Notes under the pieces: model-generated
What the model was told of the DNA's origin: nothing
Seen by the model: only the letters and a program-made list of their open reading frames with translations
The model's database searches: none
Shown here: piece after piece, positions 9,667 to 20,149 of the stretch
How the letters are laid out: every line of letters begins with the position of its first letter
How positions within the stretch are numbered: position 1 is the first letter of the stretch
From: Bacteriovoracaceae bacterium
GTDB lineage: Bacteria; Bdellovibrionota; Bacteriovoracia; Bacteriovoracales; Bacteriovoracaceae
Assembly (NCBI GenBank): GCA_013141065.1
Contig: JABFRR010000020.1
Location: 1-41,211 of the forward strand
DNA: 41,211 nt
Direction: 5' to 3'
Position numbers and translations under genes: made by a program

Positions 9667-10637
9667 ATGGGGCGACAAGCAAATAAATTGAAAGTTGAAG
9701 AATGTAATGAAATTATTCTATCTGAATTTTCAAAATTTAAGGAAAAAAGACCAATTTTTGAAATACCTCTCAAGAATTTTTAATGTCTAGCTTTGCGGTC
9801 TTGCCCCTAAAATCACCATCTCTTTTACAATTTGAAAATCAATTGAAAGAACATAAAATTAGAATGCACAATCTCAACTCACTTTTTAAAATTGATAGAG
9901 TTCCGTCAGATACTCACTTAAGAGATATTTTAGAAACAGTAGAATACAATCAGTATCGACCATTATTTCAAAGACTTTTTTCATATATTCAAAGATCAAA
10001 AACGCTAGAGCAGTTTGAGTTTATGAAAATTAATGGTCAATCTCATTATTTATTAGCAACAGATGGATCTGGATATTTTCGATCGGAAAAATTAGTTTGT
10101 GACTGTTGCATGATTGAAGAACATTTTGATGAAAACAATAAAATGACTCTTAAATTTGGACATAATATTTTGGCAGGATCAATTGTTCACCCAGATCTAA
10201 AGCAAGTTATTCCAATGTGCCCTGAACCCATTATGAGACTTGATGGAAGTAGTAAAAACGATTCTGAACAAACAGCATTTAGAAGATTTTTAGCTGATTT
10301 TAAAAGAGAGCACCCGAAGTTAAAAATAATTTTCTTACTTGATGCTTTGTATGCCAATGGACCTATTATAAAATTACTTCGAGAGTATGGTTATGAGTTT
10401 TTAATAGCAGTCAAAGAAACTAAAAGTCTTCTTTTTATGAGTGTAAAAGAGGGAGAGACTACTGGAGAAACCCAGTTTCACGAAAGAGTTTTTGAGTCTG
10501 GTGAAAAAGTTATAAAAACAACAAAAATGAATTACAGATTTGCAAACAATATAAGACTCCATCAAGACAAGGAAAGTCCATTTCAGGGGCTCCCGGCCTT
10601 TTATGAATCATCTCGCAATATTAGAATCTTGAACTGA
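9667..10637 (+). pseudogene. DDE transposase (IS4-like), frameshifted and 3'-truncated
   Basis: MGRQANKLKVEECNEIILSE at 9667 stops at 9783. The next frame continues MSSFAVLPLKSPSLLQFE, then VPSDTHLRDILETV and LLATDGSGYFRSEKLVCDCC (catalytic Asp), then AGSIVHPDLKQVIPMCPEPI and KIIFLLDALYANGPII (second Asp). These motifs belong to a widespread, poorly named transposase group that starts M-S-x-F-A and contains DGTGYFSS. The Glu-containing C-terminal part is missing: the frame ends at 10637 where about 430 residues would be expected. Element ends could not be located. Confidence 0.7.
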
Positions 10638-10807
10638 AGATAATAAAATCTTTGTCCTAATCAAGAAGTTAAGAGTGTATAAAAAGTAGTCATCGATGCG
10701 TCTAAAGAATAGTAATTTTCAAGGTTCCAATTTTGCCAGAGCGATTTTTTTGCTCAACTTGTATTCGATTTAGGGTTCGAAGTTCTGCCTAGTTGTGATA
10801 AATAGCT

Positions 10808-11311
10808 GAATCTATTCATTTTAATGGGGAAAATCGGTCAGGTTTAATAGTGCTAAGCCATCCAAATGAGATCACCGAGCGGCGGTAGTTCGTGGCGATT
10901 GTAAAATCGGTCTTTTAAATATTCACCAAAGCTAATTCCTATTTTTCGGCAAGTACTCATCAGACCTAAGAAAATATCTGATGCCATGGCCCCTTCTAAG
11001 CTTCTAAAATATCCTCTGATTTTTCTTTGAATAACTTTTTCTCTCATTGCCAATTCAGAAGTATTATTATGCAAAGGAATAGTTGGAAATTCCAAAACCA
11101 AAAGCAGCTCATCTTTTTTTGCTCTAGTTTTTTCCATCAATTGATTTAAAGCGAAGTAACAAGTCTTACCTAAAAAAATTAAATCAAATTCATCACTCAA
11201 TTCTTTCTTTTTCTTGTCATTGGGATTAATTTTATAAAGCTTTAGCTTTTCGTAATATTTCCAAAATGTTTCTCTAAAATCGGCAACAGCTTTTATAAAA
11301 TCGGGATGACT
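10808..11311 (-). mobile_element. IS66-like element, copy 2 (3' fragment only)
   Basis: It begins with the same terminus GAATCTATTCATTTTAATGG as the element at 2289 and follows it almost base for base for 500 bp. It then stops abruptly at CGGGATGAC, where the IS66 at 11312 begins. The 5' two-thirds of this copy are not found on the other side of that IS66, so an insertion was followed by deletion or recombination. Confidence 0.8.
10853..11311 (-). pseudogene. IS66-like transposase, C-terminal 150 residues
   Basis: This frame is open from the IS66 junction to TAG at 10853 and carries SHPDFIKAVADFRETFWKYY, FPTIPLHNNTSELAMREKV (Glu region) and GRSFGEYLKDR-type C-terminal features ending LPPLGDLIWMA. 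Frame and sequence match the 3' end of the transposase at 2334-3953 but without its indels, so it is the better reference for that region. It has no start of its own and no N-terminal or Asp-containing core. Confidence 0.8.
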
Positions 11312-11410
11312 GTAAATCATCACAACTCTACGTCTTTTAATTATTTTTAATCTATCGATAATAAATTTATAATCACATGATGTGGTTTATTTAATCATTG
11401 GAGGAGTATT

Positions 11411-11776
11411 ATGGATCTTGAAGTTTTAAAAAAGAAATTGAGTGCTTTCAAGGGAGACGGAGGTAGAACTAGAAATGTTAGTGATGAACTTTTACTGGAG
11501 ATACTTTCAGCATGGGAACACTTTAGTGGCCCTGCGCGAGACTTTTACAAAGCACTTGGTGTTAGTCAGAAAGGAATTTCATCTATGCTCGGCAAAGCGA
11601 AAAGATTAAAACGTGAAGGTGCAACTATGCCATTTAGTGAAGTTAAAATTGATGGTATTTCCAACATCGTCGATTCTAACTCTGTACTGTGTGACATTGA
11701 AGTCACCGATAATAATAAAGTTATTCGCTTCAGAAAGGTTGATTTACTTATAGAATATTTAAAAAAGGTCGCATAG
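11411..11776 (+). CDS. tnpA: IS66-family TnpA (accessory HTH protein)
   Basis: An intact 121-residue frame behind a strong ribosome-binding site (GGAGGAGTATT-ATG). Residues 25-65 hold a helix-turn-helix region (VSDELLLEILSAWEHFSGPA then YKALGVSQKGISSMLGKAKR), followed by a short beta-rich tail, the size and layout of IS66 OrfA. TnpA and TnpB are needed with TnpC for IS66 transposition in known systems. The TAG stop is immediately followed by the tnpB ATG. The low-GC codon use matches its surroundings. Confidence 0.85.
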   Translation: MDLEVLKKKLSAFKGDGGRTRNVSDELLLEILSAWEHFSGPARDFYKALGVSQKGISSMLGKAKRLKREGATMPFSEVKIDGISNIVDSNSVLCDIEVTDNNKVIRFRKVDLLIEYLKKVA

Positions 11777-12112
11777 ATGTTGCCATCTCGCAAGACGAGA
11801 GTTTTTGTTTGTAAACAACCTACTGATATGAGGTGGTCCTCTGACTCCCTCTATAAACGCGCCAAAGATTATATAGGAGTAGATCCAAAATCTGGACACA
11901 TGTTTTTATTTATGAATAAACATCGGGATAGAGTCAAAGTTTTGCTTTATGATGGCACTGGCTTTGTTGTCATTGCTAAAAGATTAGACCGAGGGCGTTT
12001 TTGCCAATTTAATCCATTTTATAGAAAAGATATTATTTTTACTCAAGCTGAATTCGCACTTTTTTTCGAGGGTGCAAGTATCAATAAAAGATTTATTGAG
12101 TCACCCCAATGA
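11777..12112 (+). CDS. tnpB: IS66-family TnpB
   Basis: A 111-residue intact frame starting directly after the tnpA stop. It carries the family signature: FVCKQPTDMRWSSDSLYKRA near the N-terminus (usually P-x-DMRKGFDGL), then GHMFLFMNKHRDRVKVLLYD (usually G-x-LFVFRNRRGDRLKLLYWD) and GFVVIAKRLDRGRF. This is the IS66 Orf2-like domain (PF05717). It has no known enzymatic activity and is required for transposition. Its end overlaps the 3' end of the convergent tnpC by about 12 bases. Confidence 0.9.
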   Translation: MLPSRKTRVFVCKQPTDMRWSSDSLYKRAKDYIGVDPKSGHMFLFMNKHRDRVKVLLYDGTGFVVIAKRLDRGRFCQFNPFYRKDIIFTQAEFALFFEGASINKRFIESPQ

Positions 12113-13577
12113 ATTTTGAATACTCATAGGGGTGAGTACTTCTTTGCCTGCATGTATTTGGTTAACGATCCAAGGAAAATAATTTCTTGGATTAATTTTA
12201 TTCATCATGCAACTTCTCACTATACTAAATAATATGGCCATTGTTTCTGCACCTCTTTTGGAGTGGGTTCCAATCCACGTTTTCTTCCGACAACTGGTGC
12301 ACGAAACTCTCTTTCTGCAAGATTATTATCGAGGGGGACATCAATATGCCGAGTACAAACAATTAATCCTTCATAATGATTTAAAAAATAATTCAGACTC
12401 TTCAATAAGAAACTATTTGGCATGGCACTCTTTGAAAGTTCTTCACAATTACTTTTTATTTCTGCAAATAATGGTAACATCTTCTTTCTAAATTCTAGTT
12501 GATGTTCAATTGCTGCTACTTTTCGCTGATCTTCTAGCTCATAGATCTTGCCATATAAAGAAAGAAAAATCTGACATTCACTTTCCCATGTTGTACTGGC
12601 ATCTTTGAAATAGCGATATGCGTGGGAGTTGCAATGTACTTCTGTTATTTTTTACCGTTCTTTTTTCTAAATCTTTAACAGCTTTTCCATAACCAGCAAA
12701 TCCGTCTGTAAGTAAAAATTCTGCAGCGGATTTTTCTAAATTTTTAAAGGCTACATCTCCAGATCTCGTTCCATGAGCCTCAAAATAACAACCCTTAGTA
12801 GTGAAAAATCCCCATAAATACCAATGATAAATTTCATCTCCCTCTAGCATCTTATGGGGAGTTTCATCGGCATGAAGAACCTTTGACGATAAAACTTCAT
12901 TAACCAACCTCTCGTAAACTATTCTTAAAAAATTGGCAGGTGATGTGTAAGACCGATCAAGCTATGAGGTGGTAAATCTCCCATTAAACCGGCCTGGACT
13001 GCTATTTGTGCATATCTTTCAATGGGAATAAGGTCACAGTACTTAGATAATACTACGTCAATAATAAGACTGTCACCGTAGTTAGAAGTTTGAACAATAC
13101 TTGGAGTTGAGGGAGTATTGATTATGGCACCATAGCACTTAGAACAATTAAACTTAATTCGTTTTGATCTTTGAATATAATATTTTTAGGTTCAACTTCT
13201 AGTTTTTCACTAAGATCAAATAATCCAGACTCTTTCATTTCAGAGCTACAACATGGACAGATTGGGGTAACATCTGGACGAATTACTTCTTCGCGAAGTT
13301 CAAGATCCGGATATTTTACAGAGGGAAGTTTGCTTGAAATCTCACGCTTTTTTTTATTTTTATTTTTTGGTATTTTATTTTTGGGATTAGGTTTTGGTGG
13401 TCCACGTCTACGGGCTTCTCTTTCAAGTAAAACTCTGGCAACTGTTGCGAGATTTGAAACGGAAGAATCGAGAGAGGATACTTGGTCAGGATCAAGAATT
13501 TGCTTACTGACTAGGTCAATAATTTTTTTAGCTTTTTCATATTCAAGTTCTGGATCTATTTTTACAACAGTTTTCAT
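12101..13577 (-). pseudogene. tnpC: IS66-family TnpC transposase, frameshifted
   Basis: From the ATG at 13577 come an N-terminal coiled region, a Pro/Lys-rich linker, and the zinc-finger-like CPCCSSEMKESG about residue 110. After a shift near 13170 the frames give IVQTSNYGDSLIIDVVLSKY, then KVLHADETPHKMLEGDEIYH (catalytic Asp) and AEFLLTDGFAGYGKAV (second Asp). After further shifts near 12650 and 12285 come VPLDNNLAEREFRAPVVGRK (catalytic Glu) and NPRNYFPWIVNQIHAG. All DDE positions exist, but at least four frame changes are needed. The reconstructed length is about 490 residues, normal for TnpC. Confidence 0.8.
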
Positions 13578-13683
13578 AGGAGAAAGATGCCATTAAAAAA
13601 TGATTTGGCCCACAAAAAAATACTTACATGGCCTCACATCAATATATTTAAAACATTTTCAACGTAGAGTTGTGATGATTTAC

Positions 13684-14077
13684 AGCCTAACTACTTGTTT
13701 TCGCCCATGCTGAATTGTCATACTTGATCTCCTGTGAAAGACTGATCAAAACGTTAAGGGTTTTTTGCCCACCTCACGACTATCTTCAACAAGGAAAAAA
13801 TGAGAGCTGCTATTTATTCAATGATTCTGGGGTGCTCTCTTTATATGAAGTCTTCGCTTTCAATAACAAAGGCTCGTTTTTGGGGCATTCAAGCAGTTGG
13901 CTTGAGTGTGGATCGATAAGCGAAGACAAAGTGATCAAAAGGCCTTTATGAACCATTGCACAGAGGAATGAGACCTTTTCATAGGTAATCAAAAAAGTCA
14001 TAGCGGAGTATCTATCGACTTCAAAACCAACATAACTTACACTTATAATTGTGGCTTTCCATTTTAACAGGTGCACC
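13684..14077. other. 394-bp stretch with no convincing gene
   Basis: Open frames on both strands (for example 13715-13951 plus and 14079-13810 minus) lack ribosome-binding sites and family motifs. A 39-codon frame from 13799 (MRAAIYSMILGCSLYMKSSL) follows AAGGAAAAA but is too short to judge. The last 100 bases hold the GMC gene's leader, with AACAGGTGCACC just before its ATG. Confidence 0.5.
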
Positions 14078-15949
14078 ATGGAAAAAAAAACATTATTTCA
14101 ACGCTGCTTTAAAAGAAGATATTTCTTATCTGGCAGCTTAACTTTTTTAAGCTATTTCTTTGCCAAAAGATTTTTCTCACATAATTCCTCTCGCACCCCA
14201 AGCTCCCTTCGTGATTTCCTTCCTGATTTTATGAATGAGAAGGATCCAAGGTCATTAACTAATGATGAAAGTGAGTTGAAGGAATATTATGACATGGTCA
14301 TTATTGGTTCAGGCTATGGTTCCTCTATTATTGCCGCAAGAATGGCCGAAAATACTCATGGACGAATTTGCGTATTAGAAAAAGGAAAGGAGTTTTTCCC
14401 TGGTGATTTTCCTAAAACGATGAGTGATGTGATTGAACAAACCATCACTCCCTTAAGCCTTTTAGAAACCAATATTAATCCTAGCAGTGATCTCGACATC
14501 ATTCAATCAAAGGGACTTGGTGGAACTTCCCTAATAAATGCAGGTATTTCTATTCGTCCAGAAAGGCTAGTTTTTGCACAAAAGGAATGGCCGAATGAAA
14601 TAAAACAAGAAGCTCTTAGTGGTATAGATGATCTTGGTCTATTGGAAAAATATTTTAAAAGAGCACTCAAAACACTTGGTGCCACTTCCAATCCTCAGCT
14701 TCTTGAAAGTTTAACCAAGTCAAAAGTTTTACGAAATGCTTTCTCGATGGATAAAACAAAAAATATTCAAACGGGATTTTTAGATCTGAATATCAATTAC
14801 GAAGGAAAAGAAACCTTTGGCATAAAAAGAGCCGCTTGCACTTCCTGTGGTGATTGCTGCTCAGGTTGTAATGTTGGGTCCAAAAATATTCTAACCACCA
14901 ATTACCTCGCAATTGCAAAAAGTAACGGAGTGGAACTTTATGAAAAGACGGAAGTTGTTCGAGTTCAAGAAACAGCCGATGGTTATGATGTTACTATCAT
15001 TACAAACAAGCTTGGAATGCGGAAAATCATAAGAGCAAAAAATGTTGTATTAGGCGGTGGCTCAATGGGGTCCACCAAGCTTCTCCTCAAGTCACAATTA
15101 AAAGGTGGTCCATTGGAACTTACTCCAAGCACGATGCAATTTTCTTCTTTGCTAGGAAAAAGACTTTCTTTAAATGGAGACGTCCTTGGTTTTTCTTATA
15201 ATGGAAAACAGCGAACCAATCAGGTTGGTTGGGGCCAAAGATTTAAAGGATATAATGTTGGACCTCAAATTACAACCTATGCAAATTACAGAAAAACACC
15301 AATCGGTAATAGTATCCAAGATCGGTTTCTTTTGTTGGATGGATCAGTTCCAAGTCCCTTTGCCGCTACTACCGCGAGCGCACTTGCGAAGTATGCCTTG
15401 TCTAAAAAAGACACTCCTGACTTTCAACATTTCACCAAAGAAGCTTGGGATAGAGTTGAATTAGATTTAGACGCTCCCAAAAAATTTACCAAAGTCCACC
15501 CCGATGGAGCACTTAATCATTCATTGATGTTTTTAGCGTGCTCTCATGACGACGGCCTAGGTGAGTATCGACTTACACCAACTGGCGATTTATTCGTTAA
15601 GTGGGATAATGTTTCTAAGCAACGTTTTTTTACTGTGATCTCTCAAGAAATGAAAAGGCATTCTTCTGCGCTAGGAGGAGTTTATATTCCCAATCCAATA
15701 ACGACACTTTTTAATAAAAAATTAATTGCCACCCACCCTCTTGGAGGGTGCTGTATGGGCGACTCGGTCGAGAGCGGTGTTGTTAACCATAAAGGGCAAG
15801 TCTTCAAGCTTGATGGATCAATTTATAAAGGTTTATATGTTGTTGATGGCGCCATCATTCCACGTTCATTAGGGGCAACGCCGCTTCTGACGATATCTGC
15901 ACTCGCGGAAAGAATAGCGGAGAAGATGATTGAGGATCGAGTTGTTTGA
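14078..15949 (+). CDS. GMC oxidoreductase, cholesterol-oxidase-like, Tat-exported
   Basis: I chose the ATG at 14078 (AGGTG upstream) over the GTG at 14051; it gives 623 residues. Residues 8-30 hold a twin-arginine-like leader ([19 protein letters not shown]), implying folded export. The FAD-binding motif [19 protein letters not shown] lies at about 70-90 and [15 protein letters not shown] at about 145. A Cys-rich insert [17 protein letters not shown] at about 260 is shared with one GMC subgroup; it resembles a ferredoxin-type cluster site, but cofactor binding is unproven. The C-terminal block [36 protein letters not shown] is typical of cholesterol oxidase-like GMC enzymes, with His in THPLGG. 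The likely reaction is FAD-dependent alcohol or sterol oxidation outside the cytoplasm. Monocistronic. Confidence 0.85.
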   Translation: MEKKTLFQRCFKRRYFLSGSLTFLSYFFAKRFFSHNSSRTPSSLRDFLPDFMNEKDPRSLTNDESELKEYYDMVIIGSGYGSSIIAARMAENTHGRICVLEKGKEFFPGDFPKTMSDVIEQTITPLSLLETNINPSSDLDIIQSKGLGGTSLINAGISIRPERLVFAQKEWPNEIKQEALSGIDDLGLLEKYFKRALKTLGATSNPQLLESLTKSKVLRNAFSMDKTKNIQTGFLDLNINYEGKETFGIKRAACTSCGDCCSGCNVGSKNILTTNYLAIAKSNGVELYEKTEVVRVQETADGYDVTIITNKLGMRKIIRAKNVVLGGGSMGSTKLLLKSQLKGGPLELTPSTMQFSSLLGKRLSLNGDVLGFSYNGKQRTNQVGWGQRFKGYNVGPQITTYANYRKTPIGNSIQDRFLLLDGSVPSPFAATTASALAKYALSKKDTPDFQHFTKEAWDRVELDLDAPKKFTKVHPDGALNHSLMFLACSHDDGLGEYRLTPTGDLFVKWDNVSKQRFFTVISQEMKRHSSALGGVYIPNPITTLFNKKLIATHPLGGCCMGDSVESGVVNHKGQVFKLDGSIYKGLYVVDGAIIPRSLGATPLLTISALAERIAEKMIEDRVV

Positions 15950-16166
15950 TTTGATGTGCTTTCGATTCACTTTCATCGATTACTCATAGATACAAGTTTA
16001 TCAGTGTTCAAATAATAGACACTACCAATTGTAAAAAATTCAAAACATCCAAATCTATTCTAACAATTACCCACAAGTTTTCTTTAACTCGTTGACATTT
16101 TCAAATGTAAGGCCCTGTTAGATTTTTTTGCTTGGCCATCCACATCGTTGCAATTATTTTTATTAA

Positions 16167-17505
16167 ATGAGTGAAAGCGATTGGCTAGAAAAAGAATTTA
16201 AGAATATTGAATTTGGAGATAAAAGACTTCGCGATCGCTTTTTCTCTATGGCGAATATTTTTTCACGACGTCCTGACGAAACTATTAATAAAGCGGTAGT
16301 TAACTTTGCAGATAAAAAAGCAACTTATCGTCTCTTCAGTCACAAGAATTTCTCGTCAGATAAAATATTATTTGAGCATCGTGAGTCTACTTCTTCGAGA
16401 CTTCAAAATGAATCTGTAGCTTTGATGATTCATGATTCTAGCTTTTTTAGCTTCAATTCAAAAAGATCTATAAAAGGCTTAGGTAATATTGGTGGAAAAG
16501 CTGGAGATCAAGAGACTCATGGTTTTATTGGACATTATAGTTTAGCTGTAAATATCAATGATGTACCTCTAGGAGTTATGGCCTTATCAACATGGAGTCG
16601 TGCATACGATGATATGTGGGAGAAAGAAAGTGATCGTTGGGCAGAGGCAATTTTAGAAACAGAAAAGCATTGTCCTAAAGGCACAAAACTCATTCACGTC
16701 GCTGACAGGGAGGCAGATCAGTTTGAAGTTCTATTTACTTTAATAAAAAATAATAAAGATTTTATAATTAGATCCAAGCACGATCGAATAATCGAAAATG
16801 GAGATCATTATCTTCGCTGGCATTTGAACAAAAGAAAACTGATCATGAATTCAAAATATTTCATACGAAGTTAAAAAAGATGTGGATGCAATTGTAAAGT
16901 ACGGTGAGATAGAATTTTTTGATCCTAGCTTCAAACTTAATGGACTTACTTCTGTAAAAAGAAAAGTGGTGTTAAATATATTAGAAATAAGTACGACTGG
17001 GGAAGTTGCAGAGAAAGATCGATTGCACTGGATCTTGCTGACAAGTTTGCCATTGAAAAATTTTGGAGATGCTTCTAGAGTCATTGATTATTATAAGAAA
17101 CGCTGGCACATTGAAAATTATTTTAAAATTTTAAAAGATGGCGGATGCAAAGTTGAGAGAGCATCATTAAGAACATTTGAGCGACTAGAAAAATATATCA
17201 CATTATTTTCAGTTATTGCGTGGAGAATTTATTACGTTAAACATTTAGCAGAAGCAGCTCCAGATGAAGATTCAAGTCTTTCTTTTTCAGAAGAAGAATC
17301 ACTCGTTTTGAAAATAGAAAATAAGATATCTGATGATCAAAGAATAACGATTAGAGAGGCCCTACGATTTGTCGCTAAGATGGGGGGCTTTAATGGCCGT
17401 AAAAGCGACGGAGAGCCCGGGACGGTTAGTATTTGGCGAGGATTAATAAAGCTTGAAGCAAAAGTAGAAATGTTCAGATACCTCAAAGAAAAATATCAAT
17501 TTTAA
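16167..17505 (+). pseudogene. IS4-family (IS50/Tn5-type) transposase, one frameshift
   Basis: The N-terminal part carries the Tn5-type DNA-binding domain (WLEKEFKNIEFGDKRLRDRF, INKAVVNFADKKATYRLFSH). The RNase-H core follows with IHDSSFFSFNSKRS (first Asp) and KLIHVADREADQFEVL (second Asp). After a shift near 16860 the second frame gives DYYKKRWHIENYFKILKDG, the Y-(2)-R-(3)-E-(6)-K motif with catalytic Glu. The tail KMGGFNGRKSDGEPGTVSIW is the typical IS50-group C-terminus. The joined protein is about 445 residues, normal size. I could not identify terminal repeats with confidence. One lesion only, so decay is recent. Confidence 0.85.
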
Positions 17506-17752
17506 TTCTAATAAATCTTCCCGATACAACACCAATCAATAAGTAATTTACAAACCGAGTAGCACCCTTTAAGAAGCGAATCAGTTAGTTTTATGATTTT
17601 TTAGCCAGTTATCCTCGCTGAGGCCGACCAATCTTTTTACACTTTATTTTCGACCATGTAATTATGGGGAAAAGTCAGAATCTATTTAAAAATATTTTAA
17701 AATGATGGCAGTTCAAATACTAAAACTTGCCCCCCTGCATAATGGAGTAATT

Positions 17753-18037
17753 ATGAAAAAATTAATCGTCTTGATCTCTAGCTTATTAAGTTTTCAGGCA
17801 ATAGCCATTACTGGAAATGAATGTCTACAACAACAGGTTGAATCTTTTAACAAGACTAAACTAAATGTGAATTTCTCACAGGTAATTATTAAACTACGTG
17901 ATCAATCAAGAAGTTCTGATTTTGCACCAATAATTACAGTAGAAGGAAGTAAACTAACAATTGAGCCTATTTTTTCAAGTGACGGTATTTGTGTTGTAGC
18001 GAATAAAGAATATATTGAAGAAGAAGTTAATCTGTAA
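17753..18037 (+). CDS. Small secreted protein, unknown function
   Basis: The start is set at ATG 17753 because AATGGAGTAATT precedes it and the product begins with a textbook signal peptide, MKKLIVLISSLLSFQAIA, cleaved near residue 18-19. An upstream in-frame ATG at 17702 would add residues that hide it. The mature protein is about 75 residues, with two Cys (ECLQQQ and GICVVA) that could form a disulfide in the periplasm. A rho-independent terminator follows at 18094. I do not recognise a family; its small size and lack of repeats give no functional clue. Confidence 0.65.
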   Translation: MKKLIVLISSLLSFQAIAITGNECLQQQVESFNKTKLNVNFSQVIIKLRDQSRSSDFAPIITVEGSKLTIEPIFSSDGICVVANKEYIEEEVNL

Positions 18038-18093
18038 TCAAACCTCTTCTAAAACTTGCAGACCATGTATTTAAACGCTAGCAATTACCATAT

Positions 18094-18120
18094 GGGCCTG
18101 AGAAATCGGGCCCTTTTTTT
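18094..18120 (+). terminator. Rho-independent terminator after the small secreted protein
   Basis: GGGCC, a 10-base loop, then GGCCC and seven T. It lies 56 bases after the stop at 18037. Confidence 0.85.
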
Positions 18121-18242
18121 GGCTTTGGATCGAAAGACACGCAATTGCCAACACATGGGCCAATATTTATCCATTTGTCTAAAATTCAAGTGCCTTTATT
18201 TTAAAATTTAATTACAATATTATAAAATAGTCAGGAGATGTC

Positions 18243-19436
18243 ATGAAGGTAAGATTAGTTTTTATAGTTTATTTTTTGTTTCTAAATTTTTCTTTTGGTT
18301 CAGATAGCACAAATGAACTGAAATATCTTGAAGAACTAGTGTCTATTAGTTCTGGAACCCAAGACGTGGAAGGTGTAAGTAGCGTTCAAAAGAATGTTGC
18401 TAGTCAATTACAAAATCTAGGGTTTGAGATTCTAGAAAATAAATCGGATGTAGATACAGTAAAATCGACTCAAACTGTAGCAATTAAAAAGGGTAAAAAT
18501 GCAAAATTTATAACTTTTGTTACACATGCAGATACCGTCTTTGAAAAGCTTAATCCATTTAAGTGGAGTGATGATAAAAAAAGATTAGTAGGAAGTGGAG
18601 TTGGAGATAATAAAGGTGGATTGGTCGTAACTTTATATACCATTAAAAATCTTTTAGAAAATCCAAAATTTGAATATTCAATTCGCGTTATCATCTCACC
18701 CAACGAGGAAACTGGTTCAATGGGCTTTAGGAAACAATTGAAAAGCTATGGTGATGATTCGGCATTAATTCTTGGAATGGAGCCAGCACTAGAGGATGGT
18801 TCAATCGTAGAAGCTCGAAAGGGTGTACGCTGGTATCATATAAAGATCGCCGGTAGAGAGGCTCATGCTGGAACTGCACCAGAGAATGGCGTTAGTGCAT
18901 GTCATGAATTGTCGAAAAAAATAGTTAAGATATTAGATCTTAATGAATATTCAAAGGGAAACACTATCAATGTAGGTCATGTTGATGGTGGGAAAGACAA
19001 ATTTAATATCGTATGCGGGAGCGCAGAATGAAAATTAGATTTTAGATTTGTGGATGAAAAATCTTTCAATAGGATCAATGCTAAAATTGAAAAAATCCTA
19101 AAAACCACTGAAGTTAAATCAATAAAAGACGGAACAGGAACAAAAATTGAATATACATTTCCTGTGGAAATGCCTCCATTTTCAATAACCAAGAAAAGCG
19201 AAGAGATGGTTAAAAAATACCTTAAAATCGTTGAAGCGATAGAAGGAAGAAAAATAAAAGCAATTTTAACAGGTGGCGGAGCTGACCTGAATTTTATGGC
19301 CAACCCTAATTCATTAATGCTTGATGGAATGGGGCCGGTGGGCGGAAATTACCATACTGCCGATGAATATATTGAAGTTGATACAATTCATACACGTATT
19401 GCTTCTTTGACAAAATTTCTTTTAGACTTCAAATAA
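18243..19436 (+). pseudogene. M20-family peptidase (carboxypeptidase G2-like) with one in-frame TGA
   Basis: A signal peptide (MKVRLVFIVYFLFLNFSFGS) is followed by zinc-peptidase motifs: FVTHADTVFE (metal His and catalytic Asp, about 97), GVGDNKGGLVVT (bridging Asp, about 121), PNEETGSMGF (catalytic Glu and metal Glu, about 157), LGMEPALEDGSIVEA (metal Asp/Glu), and GGNYHTADEYIEV (last His). The M20 dimerisation domain sits at about 200-310. Codon 263 (19029-19031) is TGA in an otherwise open frame: SAE, stop, KLDFRFVDEKSF. No shift occurs, so this is a nonsense lesion, readthrough or a sequencing error. Length without the stop is 397 residues, normal for the family. The likely role is cleavage of C-terminal amino acids or amides in the periplasm. 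Confidence 0.85.
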
Positions 19437-19491
19437 TGCAATTAAACCACTACTAAAGATCACAGCCCGCATTTTTAAAGACAAAGACTTT

Positions 19492-19532
19492 CAATTAAAA
19501 ACCTCAGGAGAAATAACTGAGGTTTTTAATTG
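19492..19532. terminator. Bidirectional terminator between convergent genes
   Basis: A perfect 15-bp stem (CAATTAAAAACCTCA with TGAGGTTTTTAATTG) around an 11-base loop, with A and T runs on both arms. It serves the M20 gene from the left and the three-gene minus-strand operon from the right. Confidence 0.9.
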
Positions 19533-19561
19533 AACCAACAAATAGCGCTTTGATATTTTTC

Positions 19562-20149
19562 TTACCAGCGCCTGCCCCAAAGGGCATCACGATTTATTCG
19601 GTTTGGATCAAACGAAGTTGAGTCAAACTGCCCACCCAACCAGCGCATTGTTGACCTATGTTCTTCATGCTTGGGATTTTTAATATGCTCCAATAGCTCT
19701 CCATATCCTCCTAGACCTCCGCAGTCTTCAGGTGGACAAGCGCCTGCACCGGCAATACATACTGGGTAGTTGTAAATTTCATCGACCTCTAATATTTTTT
19801 CTACCTTAATATTATGTCTCCACCCATCGCCAAAATCATACCGATATTCAAAGACATCTAGGAGATTTGCGACATCACAAAGTTTTACTTTTTTCTCATT
19901 GAATGCCCGAGGATAATCAGGATCAAAATCATCTTCGTCATCATCAGGGTTTATATATCTTTTGCCCACGATTTCAAACTCATGGAGATGGGAATCAGTC
20001 CACCCCATTACAAGTTGAAACACATGATGCAATTTTCCCAAATTAAATTTTCCGGGAACCAAGACTCTTCGCCATATCTCTGGTTTACTTTCATTAAGTG
20101 TTATCTTTAATTGATAAATAGATTTAGAGATTTCCATTTTATTATCCAT
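19562..20149 (-). CDS. Plasmid pRiA4b ORF-3 family protein
   Basis: An intact 195-residue protein. It has the family's signature blocks (PF07929): YQLKITLNESKPEIWRRVLV (about 12-31), LHHVFQLVMGWTDSHLHEFE (about 41-60), YRYDFGDGWRHNIKVEKIL (about 102-120), and CIAGAGACPPEDCGGLGGY (about 131-149) with Cys residues that may bind metal. The family has no settled biochemical function; it is common on plasmids and beside nuclease or defence-type genes. It is the last gene of the operon: its start overlaps the DUF6880 stop by 8 bases, implying coupling. Cytoplasmic. Confidence 0.9.
   Translation of the reverse strand: MDNKMEISKSIYQLKITLNESKPEIWRRVLVPGKFNLGKLHHVFQLVMGWTDSHLHEFEIVGKRYINPDDDEDDFDPDYPRAFNEKKVKLCDVANLLDVFEYRYDFGDGWRHNIKVEKILEVDEIYNYPVCIAGAGACPPEDCGGLGGYGELLEHIKNPKHEEHRSTMRWLGGQFDSTSFDPNRINRDALWGRRW

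Larger units (their letters stand above)
11312..13683. mobile_element. IS66-family element with convergent tnpC
   Basis: A perfect inverted terminal repeat GTAAATCATCACAACTCTACG lies at both ends, enclosing 2.37 kb. tnpA and tnpB run on the plus strand from the left end, while tnpC runs on the minus strand from the right end, so the genes converge near 12101-12112. In described IS66 elements the three genes usually run in one direction. The flanks show no 8-bp duplication (GGATGACT left, AGCCTAAC right). Confidence 0.8.

Noticed and set aside
10638..10803. Short frame with NSNFQGSNFARA, like a pentapeptide repeat, and FFAQLVFDLGFEVLPS in another frame
   Set aside because: Only two repeat-like units and no continuous frame; too short to support a gene remnant.
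13600..13640. Similarity of TGGCCCACAAAAAAA at 13605 and 26874 as a shared element end
   Set aside because: Only about 15 bases, in the leaders of unrelated IS families and not at either element's terminus; probably chance in A-rich sequence.
13715..14079. Overlapping 78- and 89-codon frames on opposite strands
   Set aside because: Non-ATG or RBS-less starts, no motif, and they obscure each other; treated as noncoding.
19029..19031. TGA in the M20 peptidase as a selenocysteine codon
   Set aside because: The site lies in the dimerisation-domain strand, not the active site, M20 enzymes use no Sec, and no SECIS-like hairpin follows directly.
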